Shown here in pieces: positions 7,254 through 14,478 of a DNA stretch of 23,591 bases. The position numbers and the translations under genes are program-made. Source of the DNA: an uncultured Clostridia bacterium (GTDB lineage: Bacteria; Bacillota; Clostridia; Peptostreptococcales; Anaerovoracaceae); assembly GCA_934278925.1 (NCBI GenBank), contig CAKQWJ010000028.1, forward strand, positions 1-23,591, written 5' to 3'. Below the pieces are notes generated by a model that saw nothing but the letters and a program-made list of their open reading frames with translations, was not told the origin of the DNA and ran no database searches. Within the stretch, counting starts at the first letter, position 1. Each line of letters begins with the position of its first letter.

Positions 7254-9235
7254 TCTCGTCCCTTCCTTTCCGCTATCACAATTCGATCCAAATGATTCAG
7301 ATCCTGCAGCACCACTGCCGTGCTGTAATTCTCATTTTCTTCCAATAATTGACGAACCGCCTCACCCTGATCGCAGCCGATTTCCATCATCAGGTATCCG
7401 CCGTCCGCCAGATGCTTCTCCGCATTTTCCGCCAGGATGCGGTAGAACGTCAATCCGTCCGCTCCGCCGTCCAGCGCCAGTCTCGGTTCGTGATCCTTCA
7501 CTTCCGTGGACAAAGTCTCGATGACATCGCTTTCAATGTACGGCGGATTGCTGAGAATCATATCGAAACGCTTCTGCTCCGGAATCGCGTCGAACATATC
7601 TCCCTGCAGGAAAATACACCGGGAGAACACCTCGTTAATCTGCGCGTTCCCCATCGCCGTACTCAGTGCCTTCGGACTCACATCCGTCATCGTCACTTCC
7701 GCATCCGGAAATTCGTGGGCCATGGTCACTCCGATGGCACCGCTTCCGGTACACATATCCAGAATAAAAGGATTCTCCCATTCCTTCGCCTTCAGAATTC
7801 CGATGGCCTGATCCACCAACACCTCAGTATCCAGCCTCGGAATCAGCACGTCCGGGTTCACCCGGAACATCAGCCCCATAAATTCCTGCACGCCGGTGAT
7901 GTACTGCAGCGGGGTTCCGCTGAGCCGCATCTCGATGCGCCGCTCGTACTCCTTCCGATCGTCCTCTCGCAGCACTTCTTTGCTCCGCAGAATCAGGTCC
8001 GTTCGGGTATATCCCAGAATATACTGTAGAATTTCCTGCGCCTCGTTGGCTCCGTTCTCCACCATGGAGAGGCAGCTCTTACCCCAGTGGAGCAGGTTCC
8101 CCAGCGTGGCGTTGTCCGAATCATACCGGATACCGGGAATGTAGGTCTCATTGTCCCCTTCTTTTTCCATAAAATCAGCATCCGCCTCGGCCGCCGTTTC
8201 CGGCTCATCTGACCCTTTCGATTCTTCCGGTTCCTCGTTTTCCTTCACAATCAGTTTGGCATCCGTATCCACCACGCCGTCGATTACCGGCGCGTCGGAA
8301 TCCACCAGTACCGCCTTCAGGGCCACAATGGCGATTTCCAGCTGATGATCCGTCGGCTCCTTCGTGGTGAGCTTCTGCATCATCAGACCCGGATAACTCA
8401 GCACCCGAACGATAACGTTGTCGCTCTTTCCGGCCAGCCGAAGCACCTCATAGCTCAGTCCCGCAATGACGGGAATCAGAAGGATTCGGGAGGCGATGCG
8501 CATCCACACGTTGGGCCACCCCAAGAATGAGAACAGCAGCAGACTGATAATCATGACGAAGATCAGGAAACTGGTTCCGCAGCGGGGATGCAGTGTGTAG
8601 AACTGCTGGGCGTTGGCCGGTGTCAGCTCCAGGCCGTTCTCGAAGCAGTGGATGGTTTTGTGTTCCGACCCGTGGTATTGAAACAGGGTCTGGATATCCT
8701 TCATCCTCGATATCAAATAGATATACAGTATGAACAGTACGATTCGGAAAAATCCTTCGCACAGGTTCAGCACGATGCTGTTGGAAACCCATTTTCCCAG
8801 CCAGTTAATGGCAATGGTGGGAAAGATGACGAAGATGCCGATGGAGAGTACCACCGCAAAGAGCACCGAAAGGAACAGCATCGCATTCCATGCCGCCTTC
8901 TCTCCGAAGCGGTTATTGATTTTCTGTTCCAGCGCTGAAGGCTCTCCCCAATCCTCTTCCGGGAAGTTCTCTTCCAGAATATCCGCCGATTCCATCAGGG
9001 TACCCATTCCCGTAACCAGGGAGTCCACAAAGGAAAGCACCCCTCGGAGAATCGGAATTTTCCGAAGCTTTCCTGCCGGTTTCAGTTTCTTCGTCCGCAA
9101 ATAGATTTCATCCCCGGGAAGCCGCATGGCTATCGCCGTGCGATCCGCCCCCCGCATCATAACGCCTTCCATAATCGCCTGTCCACCGATGGATGTGGGG
9201 CAGGCTTCTTTAATGAATATCTTCTTGTAGTCCAA
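7250..9235 (-). CDS. prmC: DUF1385 membrane protein fused to PrmC release-factor methyltransferase
   Basis: One continuous 661 aa frame joining two normally separate proteins. Residues 1 to about 312 are DUF1385 (YqhQ family): TSIGGQAIMEGVMMRG, four or so membrane helices (about 117-140, 153-177, 222-240, 247-265), and the conserved YHGSEHKTIHCFENG (187-201) and HPRCGTSF. A 60-residue acidic linker (about 318-378) leads to a complete PrmC (about 379-661), which methylates the glutamine of the GGQ motif in peptide-chain release factors: TPLQYITG, VLIPRLDTE, the SAM site DMCTGSGA (493-500) and NPPY (563-566). The start is TTG, as no in-frame ATG precedes the conserved N-terminus; GAAGAG (9242-9247) lies six bases upstream. 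In many Clostridia DUF1385 and prmC are adjacent genes, so this is a local fusion. Stop overlaps ddl start. Confidence 0.93.
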   Translation of the reverse strand: MDYKKIFIKEACPTSIGGQAIMEGVMMRGADRTAIAMRLPGDEIYLRTKKLKPAGKLRKIPILRGVLSFVDSLVTGMGTLMESADILEENFPEEDWGEPSALEQKINNRFGEKAAWNAMLFLSVLFAVVLSIGIFVIFPTIAINWLGKWVSNSIVLNLCEGFFRIVLFILYIYLISRMKDIQTLFQYHGSEHKTIHCFENGLELTPANAQQFYTLHPRCGTSFLIFVMIISLLLFSFLGWPNVWMRIASRILLIPVIAGLSYEVLRLAGKSDNVIVRVLSYPGLMMQKLTTKEPTDHQLEIAIVALKAVLVDSDAPVIDGVVDTDAKLIVKENEEPEESKGSDEPETAAEADADFMEKEGDNETYIPGIRYDSDNATLGNLLHWGKSCLSMVENGANEAQEILQYILGYTRTDLILRSKEVLREDDRKEYERRIEMRLSGTPLQYITGVQEFMGLMFRVNPDVLIPRLDTEVLVDQAIGILKAKEWENPFILDMCTGSGAIGVTMAHEFPDAEVTMTDVSPKALSTAMGNAQINEVFSRCIFLQGDMFDAIPEQKRFDMILSNPPYIESDVIETLSTEVKDHEPRLALDGGADGLTFYRILAENAEKHLADGGYLMMEIGCDQGEAVRQLLEENENYSTAVVLQDLNHLDRIVIAERKGRE

Positions 9236-9269
9236 TTGTTACTCTTCTCTTTCCTTTTCTTTGAAGATT

Positions 9270-10487
9270 TTATCGGTACAGTTTCCGGGTAATCAGCTCC
9301 ACAAAGTCGTGATTGTTCTTCGTGTGGGTCATATCGTCGATGATATCTTCCGTGATTTCCGCTACGCTGCCGTTGGACATCTCCCGACGAATCATGTACA
9401 TGGCGGTGAACTCCTCCGGCGTCAGCAGCAGATCCTCTCGCCGCGTTCCGGATTTGTACAGGTCGATGGCCGGGAAAATTCTACGCTCACTCAACTTTCG
9501 ATCCAAGTGAAGTTCCATGTTGCCGGTGCCCTTGAACTCCTCGTAGATGACATCGTCCATTCGGCTTCCCGTTTCCACCAGTGCCGTCGCCAAGATGGTG
9601 ATGCTTCCGCCCTCTTTGATATTTCGAGCGGCACCGAAAAATTTCTTCGGCGGATGAAGCGCCCCCGGATCCAGTCCGCCGGAAAGCGTCCTTCCGGAGG
9701 ACGGCACTTCCATGTTATAGGCTCTTGCCAGCCGGGTGATGCTGTCCAGCAGAATCACCACGTCCTGACCTTCTTCCGCCAAGCGCTTCGCTCTCTGGAT
9801 AACCATCTCCGCCACCTTGATATGATGGGCCGGCAGTTCGTCGAAGGTGGAATAGATGACCTCGGAACGCTCCAGGGATTCCTTCATATCCGTGACTTCC
9901 TCCGGCCGTTCGTCCACCAGAAGCACAATCTGCTCCATCTTCGGATATTTCTTTTCGATGGTCTGGGCAATCTTCTTCAGAAGCACGGTTTTTCCCGCCT
10001 TTGGCTGGGCCACAATCAATGCTCTCTGCCCTTTTCCGATCGGTGCCACCAGATCGATAATCCGGGTGGAAATCTCGATGCTGGAATCCTCCAGCGAAAT
10101 CCGCTCGTTCGGGAATATCGGTGTAAGCTGATCGAAGTGGGGGCGCCGCCTGGTATTCAACGGACGGTTTCCGTTGACCGTCAGTACGTACAGCAGCGCG
10201 CCGTTCCGCTCTCCCTCGTTCGGCAGGCGGGTAATTCCCCGAATCTTATCTCCGGTCCGAAGTCCGAAGCGCCGAATCTGCGTAGGTGACACGTAGATGT
10301 CCTTCTCCGAGGATAGGAAATTGTTGAACCGAAGGAAGCCAAAGCCCCCCTCTGCAATTTCCAGAATACCCTCCATCTCCGGCCGTTCTTCCGGACTGTA
10401 GGTTCTCTCCCCCGCATCACGACTTTCGCTGTTCTCTGCGGACGTGTCCTGCGTTATTTCTTTTTCTTCCGTATTGTTTTCCTTCAT
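9270..10487 (-). CDS. rho: Transcription termination factor Rho, lacking the N-terminal helical domain
   Basis: Rho, 405 aa, the RNA-dependent hexameric ATPase that ends transcription. The RNA-binding cold-shock-like domain is present (about residues 36-105: GILEIAEGGFGFLR, DIYVSPTQIRRFGLRTGD), then the ATPase core with Walker A QPKAGKT (161-167), VDERPEEVTD, the Walker B segment VVILLDSITRLARAYN, GALHPPKKFFGAARN, and EEFKGTGNMELHLDRK. The first 35 or so residues are acidic and low in complexity; the small Rho_N helical bundle normally preceding the RNA-binding domain is not recognisable. ATG start with AAAGGA upstream. It lies 34 bases ahead of the DUF1385-prmC fusion; rpmE, often found between them, is absent. 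Confidence 0.95.
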   Translation of the reverse strand: MKENNTEEKEITQDTSAENSESRDAGERTYSPEERPEMEGILEIAEGGFGFLRFNNFLSSEKDIYVSPTQIRRFGLRTGDKIRGITRLPNEGERNGALLYVLTVNGNRPLNTRRRPHFDQLTPIFPNERISLEDSSIEISTRIIDLVAPIGKGQRALIVAQPKAGKTVLLKKIAQTIEKKYPKMEQIVLLVDERPEEVTDMKESLERSEVIYSTFDELPAHHIKVAEMVIQRAKRLAEEGQDVVILLDSITRLARAYNMEVPSSGRTLSGGLDPGALHPPKKFFGAARNIKEGGSITILATALVETGSRMDDVIYEEFKGTGNMELHLDRKLSERRIFPAIDLYKSGTRREDLLLTPEEFTAMYMIRREMSNGSVAEITEDIIDDMTHTKNNHDFVELITRKLYR

Positions 10488-10507
10488 GATAATCCTTTTA
10501 CTTCAAA

Positions 10508-12628
10508 CTATAACTCTTCCTGGGAGGTGATGGTGGACAGAATGGTATCGTCCTTCTTGTCCGTCTGACTCACTTCCAGTTTATCCACATCTTCCGGATC
10601 GATTTTCTCCTGGAGACCCAGCAGTGTCGGGCTCAGATAGATGGTACTCAGCGTCTCGCCGTCCATGCTGACCTTGCTTCGCTCCGTGAAATTCTTTCCT
10701 TTGATGTAATAATTGTCGCCGATTTTGACGATCTTATCGATCTTGATGTCCTTGTATCCCATGCGCATCTTGGTCTGCTTGTACGGATTCTTTCCGCCGA
10801 AGACGTAATCCTTTCCGTACAGCATGTCGTACGCCAGTGCTTTCTGATTGCTCAGGTAGCTGGACGACTTCTGAGAATTGCTCTGCTGATAATCGAAAAT
10901 CACGCCCTGGTGGGACAGACCCGCGTCCTTGAGGAGCTGTGCACCGGCCTGGTACGAGTAGAGCTTTCGATCCTTCTCCGACAAGCCGATGTTGTCCCAG
11001 ATTACATACCGGGTCTGGTACAGGTTGCCGTCCGCATAATCCGCGCTCTTCACATCCAGCGCCGGAATGTGGTCGCCGTAGATCAGCACGATGGTCGGCT
11101 CTCCGCTTTTCTTGATTTTGCTCAGAAGATCCCCGATAAAAGTATCCATCTGATGCGTTTCGTTTACGTAGTATTCGTACTTCCACTTAGTCTCTTCATC
11201 ATCTGCCGTTACCGTGGTGTACGGATCCTTAAATACCTGCTCCGTCGGATAGCTTCCGTGACCCTGTACGGAAATGATGTGCATAAAAGAAGGATTTTTC
11301 GTGTTAGTCAGGATGTCCATGATGTCTCCGGTCATGGTTTTATCCTGAGCCCATCCGGTCGGCGTCAATTCGATGTTGTTCATGTACTCCACCGAGGTGA
11401 AGCTGTCGAAGCCCAGATTCGCGTATACTTCGTTCCGGTTATAGAACAGCGCCCGGTGATCGTGCATCGCATAGGTGGAATAACCGTTGTTCTTCAGCAC
11501 ATAAGCCATGCTTTCCAGAGTTTTTTTCCGGAGCTCTCCCTTGTACGGATATTCTCCCGGTCCGAAGAACTTCGCACTGATTCCCGTCAGCACCTCGAAT
11601 TCCGTGTTGGCGGTACCTGCACCGCAGGCCGGTACTTCAAACCAACCGGAAGTGTAGTCTTTCATTAATTTTGTGAAATTCGGCGTCGGATCGTTGGACA
11701 CCTTAATGTTGTGGAAATCCTGGGCGTAGGCGAAGGACTCCATCTGAAGCACGATGATGTTCGGCTTGGTATTGTCCGTCTCCTTCTTCGTCGGCGTGGT
11801 ATCCGTTCCGTTCTTCGTCTTTTTCAAAATCTTCTGAATGGAACTCTTGGAATAATCCGCCGGCTTGGAAATGCCCTTGTTGATGGACGTGTTGATAAAG
11901 CAGTACGGGAATCCGTAATCGGTGTACGCGTAGTTCAAGTTACCGAAGAAGGTGGACAGCGTGCCCAGCCGGATCAGGCCGAATGTACTTCCCATCGCTG
12001 CCGCTACGGAAATCAGAACCACCGCGAAACTTCTTTTGTAGTTCACATTGTCCCACCGATAGCTGCTGATGTAGTACAGCACGATAATTGTACCGCCGAT
12101 AATCAGCGCTGCGGCACCGAGAACAATCTGCAATTTCGAATAGTAGGTGGTGAGCAAGGTCAGGCCGTCGCCCAAGTTCTGCAGGTCGTACAGGGTAAAA
12201 GGAGTCATTCGCTTAATCAGAATGCATCCGTTCACCGTACCCAAGGTGCCCCACACAATCATGATGAGGAGCGTGACGAATCCCCTCCTTCGGAACAGAA
12301 GCGTCAGCGTCAGCGTGGCGAAAATAATCAGCCAGTTGTACAGGAACACCACCGGCTGCTTCCAAAGCATCATCACGCCGTTGAAAATTCCGTCGGTAGC
12401 TCTGGCAAAGGTCTCGATGTACAGGTACATCAGAAAGGACATTGCCGCCAACCGCAGAATATAGCGCTTCTCATGAAGATCCGCGTCGTGGAATCTCGGC
12501 TTTTTCTTCGGAAATTTCTCTCGGAACTTTGTCTGAATCTTATCCTTCACCGCAATCAGCTTGGAAAGAACCTTTCCCGGACTCTTTTTCTCTTTACGAT
12601 TTTTCTTGAATAACTTATTCTTAATCAA
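10508..12628 (-). CDS. ltaS: Lipoteichoic acid synthase-family sulfatase-fold enzyme
   Basis: 706 aa membrane enzyme. A basic cytosolic N-terminus is followed by five membrane helices (about 57-72, 92-111, 116-138, 166-187, 201-222) and a large extracellular sulfatase-fold domain. Metal and catalytic residues fit LtaS: E297 in LQMESF, T339 in GAGTANTEFE as likely nucleophile, and the YGDHIPAL Asp-His pair further on. LtaS transfers glycerol phosphate from phosphatidylglycerol to build lipoteichoic acid; related enzymes may transfer other phospho-groups, so the exact polymer is uncertain. About 80 C-terminal residues (YYIKGKNFT, SKVSMDG) resemble an IPT/TIG-like fold. The TTG start is supported by GGAGG (12638-12642) nine bases upstream, inside rsmA, and it abuts the rsmA TAG. 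Confidence 0.88.
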   Translation of the reverse strand: MIKNKLFKKNRKEKKSPGKVLSKLIAVKDKIQTKFREKFPKKKPRFHDADLHEKRYILRLAAMSFLMYLYIETFARATDGIFNGVMMLWKQPVVFLYNWLIIFATLTLTLLFRRRGFVTLLIMIVWGTLGTVNGCILIKRMTPFTLYDLQNLGDGLTLLTTYYSKLQIVLGAAALIIGGTIIVLYYISSYRWDNVNYKRSFAVVLISVAAAMGSTFGLIRLGTLSTFFGNLNYAYTDYGFPYCFINTSINKGISKPADYSKSSIQKILKKTKNGTDTTPTKKETDNTKPNIIVLQMESFAYAQDFHNIKVSNDPTPNFTKLMKDYTSGWFEVPACGAGTANTEFEVLTGISAKFFGPGEYPYKGELRKKTLESMAYVLKNNGYSTYAMHDHRALFYNRNEVYANLGFDSFTSVEYMNNIELTPTGWAQDKTMTGDIMDILTNTKNPSFMHIISVQGHGSYPTEQVFKDPYTTVTADDEETKWKYEYYVNETHQMDTFIGDLLSKIKKSGEPTIVLIYGDHIPALDVKSADYADGNLYQTRYVIWDNIGLSEKDRKLYSYQAGAQLLKDAGLSHQGVIFDYQQSNSQKSSSYLSNQKALAYDMLYGKDYVFGGKNPYKQTKMRMGYKDIKIDKIVKIGDNYYIKGKNFTERSKVSMDGETLSTIYLSPTLLGLQEKIDPEDVDKLEVSQTDKKDDTILSTITSQEEL

Positions 12629-13492
12629 CTATCTCTGCCTCCAAATTGCATCGGATAATTCGGAAAATTCCTCCATGGTCAGGCTCTCCGCCCGGCGCTT
12701 TGGATCAATCCCGCATTCCTCCAGGGCTTTCTGAATTCCTTCCTTCCCAAAATGATAGGACGAATCCAGCGAATTCAGTGCGGTCAACGAATTCAACAGT
12801 GTTTTTCGGCGCATCATGAAACCGGCCTTGATGCACCGGAAAAAGAATTTTTCACTGGCCGGGGTGACCGGCGGTTCCTTCCGCAAATTCAAGCGCAGAA
12901 CGACGGAATCCACCTTTGGTGCCGGATCGAAGCAATTCCGGTCGGCATCGCAAATTTTATCTACGGTGCACCGATATTGAACACCGTAAGTGATAGCCCC
13001 GGTGTTCTTGGTTCCCGGTTCGGCAATCAATCGCTCCGCCACTTCCTTCTGCATCATGATGGTAATGTTCTCAAACGGAATTCCGGATTCCAGAAGCTTC
13101 ATGATGATCGGGGTGGTAATATAGTACGGCAGGTTTCCAACTACCTGTACCTTGGAGACATTGAACTTCTCCTTTCCTTCCCGAACCAGTTCTTCCAGGT
13201 CGATTTCCAGAATATCCCCATGAACGATTTCCACCCGGTCGTTCAATGCAAACCGGGTTCTCAAATACGGAATCAATCGGTCATCCAGTTCTACCGCAAT
13301 CAACGCACCGGCGTAATTCATCAATTCGTCGGTCAGCACACCCTGACCCGGTCCGATCTCGATAACCAAAGTGTCCTCATCTGCCAGACTTCCAATGGCG
13401 ATGTCCTCCACCACTCCGTGATCCGTCAGAAAATTCTGCCCCAGCTTCTTGGAATGATGAAATCCTGTACTTTTCTTCTTACTCTTACTCAA
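12629..13492 (-). CDS. rsmA: 16S rRNA dimethyladenosine transferase
   Basis: RsmA/KsgA, 287 aa, dimethylates the two adjacent adenines in the 3'-terminal hairpin of 16S rRNA late in small-subunit assembly. Motifs: SKKLGQNFLTD, the SAM site VIEIGPGQGVLTDEL, HGDILEIDL, the target-base motif NLPYYITTPI, MMQKEVAERLIA and a C-terminal RRAESLTMEEFSEL segment. Length is typical. The start is TTG at 13490-13492, preceded by AGAGGG (13498-13503) at five bases, and overlaps the end of rnmV by eight bases. The rnmV-rsmA pairing is a widespread Firmicutes arrangement of RNA-maturation genes. Confidence 0.95.
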   Translation of the reverse strand: MSKSKKKSTGFHHSKKLGQNFLTDHGVVEDIAIGSLADEDTLVIEIGPGQGVLTDELMNYAGALIAVELDDRLIPYLRTRFALNDRVEIVHGDILEIDLEELVREGKEKFNVSKVQVVGNLPYYITTPIIMKLLESGIPFENITIMMQKEVAERLIAEPGTKNTGAITYGVQYRCTVDKICDADRNCFDPAPKVDSVVLRLNLRKEPPVTPASEKFFFRCIKAGFMMRRKTLLNSLTALNSLDSSYHFGKEGIQKALEECGIDPKRRAESLTMEEFSELSDAIWRQR

Positions 13493-14042
13493 CTCTGCCC
13501 TCTTTGTTCAGCGCCTCCAACAGCGCAGCTCGGTCAATGCCGAAAGCATTGACCTTCTTCAGAAATGTCTTGCTGTTTCCATAGCCGATTCCGAGAACCG
13601 CTGCCGCCTTCTCCCGGCGTGCAGCGGAACCTTCACAGCCCGATAAACCCAGCTGCTCCAATTCCTCCATGGTAATCGGTTCCGCATTCTCCTTTGCCGT
13701 TCCGGAATGCACCTTCTGCAGGGCCCGTATGATGGCGTCCGGTGAGGCGTTCTCCACGCCGATGTCTCCGTCCCGAGTCGCTTCCTCCAGCGGCAGATAG
13801 GCCTGCTTTGCTTCCGGGAAGCGGGCGGTAATCTTACGCCGAATCTCCTCCCCGGAGAAATCCGGATCCGTAAATACGATGATTCCCTTCTCCCGATAAG
13901 CCTTCTCCATCAGCGTCCAGGTTTCTTGCCGAATCCCGAATCCGTGGGTTTTTATGATCAATGCATCCACTGCTTTCAGCAGGGCAATCTCATCGTCTCT
14001 TCCTTCTACTACTATGGCTTCGTCTATCGCTATCTTCTTCAT
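13485..14042 (-). CDS. rnmV: Ribonuclease M5
   Basis: RNase M5, 185 aa, the Toprim-domain nuclease that trims precursor 5S rRNA to its mature ends. The Toprim residues are clear: VVEGRDDEIALLKAV near the N-terminus, VFTDPDFSGEEIRRKI, and a YLPLEEATRDGDIGVENAS segment. The ATG at 14042 is preferred: AAGGA lies just upstream, and the protein then begins MKKIAIDEAIVVEGRDD as in characterised homologues. The frame extends six codons further to an ATG at 14060 with no ribosome binding site. The start follows the divIC stop after one base, and the end overlaps the rsmA TTG start. Confidence 0.94.
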   Translation of the reverse strand: MKKIAIDEAIVVEGRDDEIALLKAVDALIIKTHGFGIRQETWTLMEKAYREKGIIVFTDPDFSGEEIRRKITARFPEAKQAYLPLEEATRDGDIGVENASPDAIIRALQKVHSGTAKENAEPITMEELEQLGLSGCEGSAARREKAAAVLGIGYGNSKTFLKKVNAFGIDRAALLEALNKEGRVE

Positions 14043-14043
14043 T

Positions 14044-14463
14044 CTATTCCTTATCTTCATCCGGGAAGGTAAAAATAATCTCGCCGGGATTCACCAGCCG
14101 AAGCTGCTCCCGAGCTCTCTTTTCAATATATTCCCGGCTATTCACGTTTTTCAGTTCTTTTTTCAGGTCGTCCCGCTTTTCCGAAAGCTTCAGGTTCTGC
14201 TTCTTCAACCGCTTATTCTCGGACTGAAGCCGAGTGATGTTCCGTACAGAAGCGAACAGGCCGATTGCAATTACAATCACCAGAATAAACACCACTTTGT
14301 TCGGTTTCCGTCGCCGCTTCTTACCGGAGGCCATCGCTTTTCGGCGGTTGGCTCTCTTCTGCGCTTTTTTCTGTTTCTTTCGGGCAGCCACCCGATCCTT
14401 CCGCGTCCGATTCAATTCTTCCACGGAAGGGTCGATGTACTCCTCGTATGGGTTTCTTTCCAT
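14044..14463 (-). CDS. divIC: DivIC/FtsB-type septum formation protein
   Basis: Bitopic protein of 139 aa: a long, very basic cytosolic N-terminus (residues 21-55 carry many Lys and Arg), one membrane helix (about 56-73), an outside coiled coil (about 74-108, SENKRLKKQNLKLSEKRDDL) and the conserved EYIEKRAREQLRLVNPGE segment (111-128) typical of the septum formation initiator family. It would act with FtsL and DivIB in the divisome. ATG start with AGAGGTG eight bases upstream. In many Firmicutes divIC lies elsewhere near the origin; here it sits between an M23 peptidase gene and rnmV. Confidence 0.85.
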   Translation of the reverse strand: MERNPYEEYIDPSVEELNRTRKDRVAARKKQKKAQKRANRRKAMASGKKRRRKPNKVVFILVIVIAIGLFASVRNITRLQSENKRLKKQNLKLSEKRDDLKKELKNVNSREYIEKRAREQLRLVNPGEIIFTFPDEDKE

Positions 14464-14478
14464 TCAGAAAACACCTCT

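Noticed and set aside
5940..7295. 451-codon plus-strand open frame
   Set aside because: Antisense to ddl and the PHP gene start; the product is Arg/His-rich and typical of a shadow frame.
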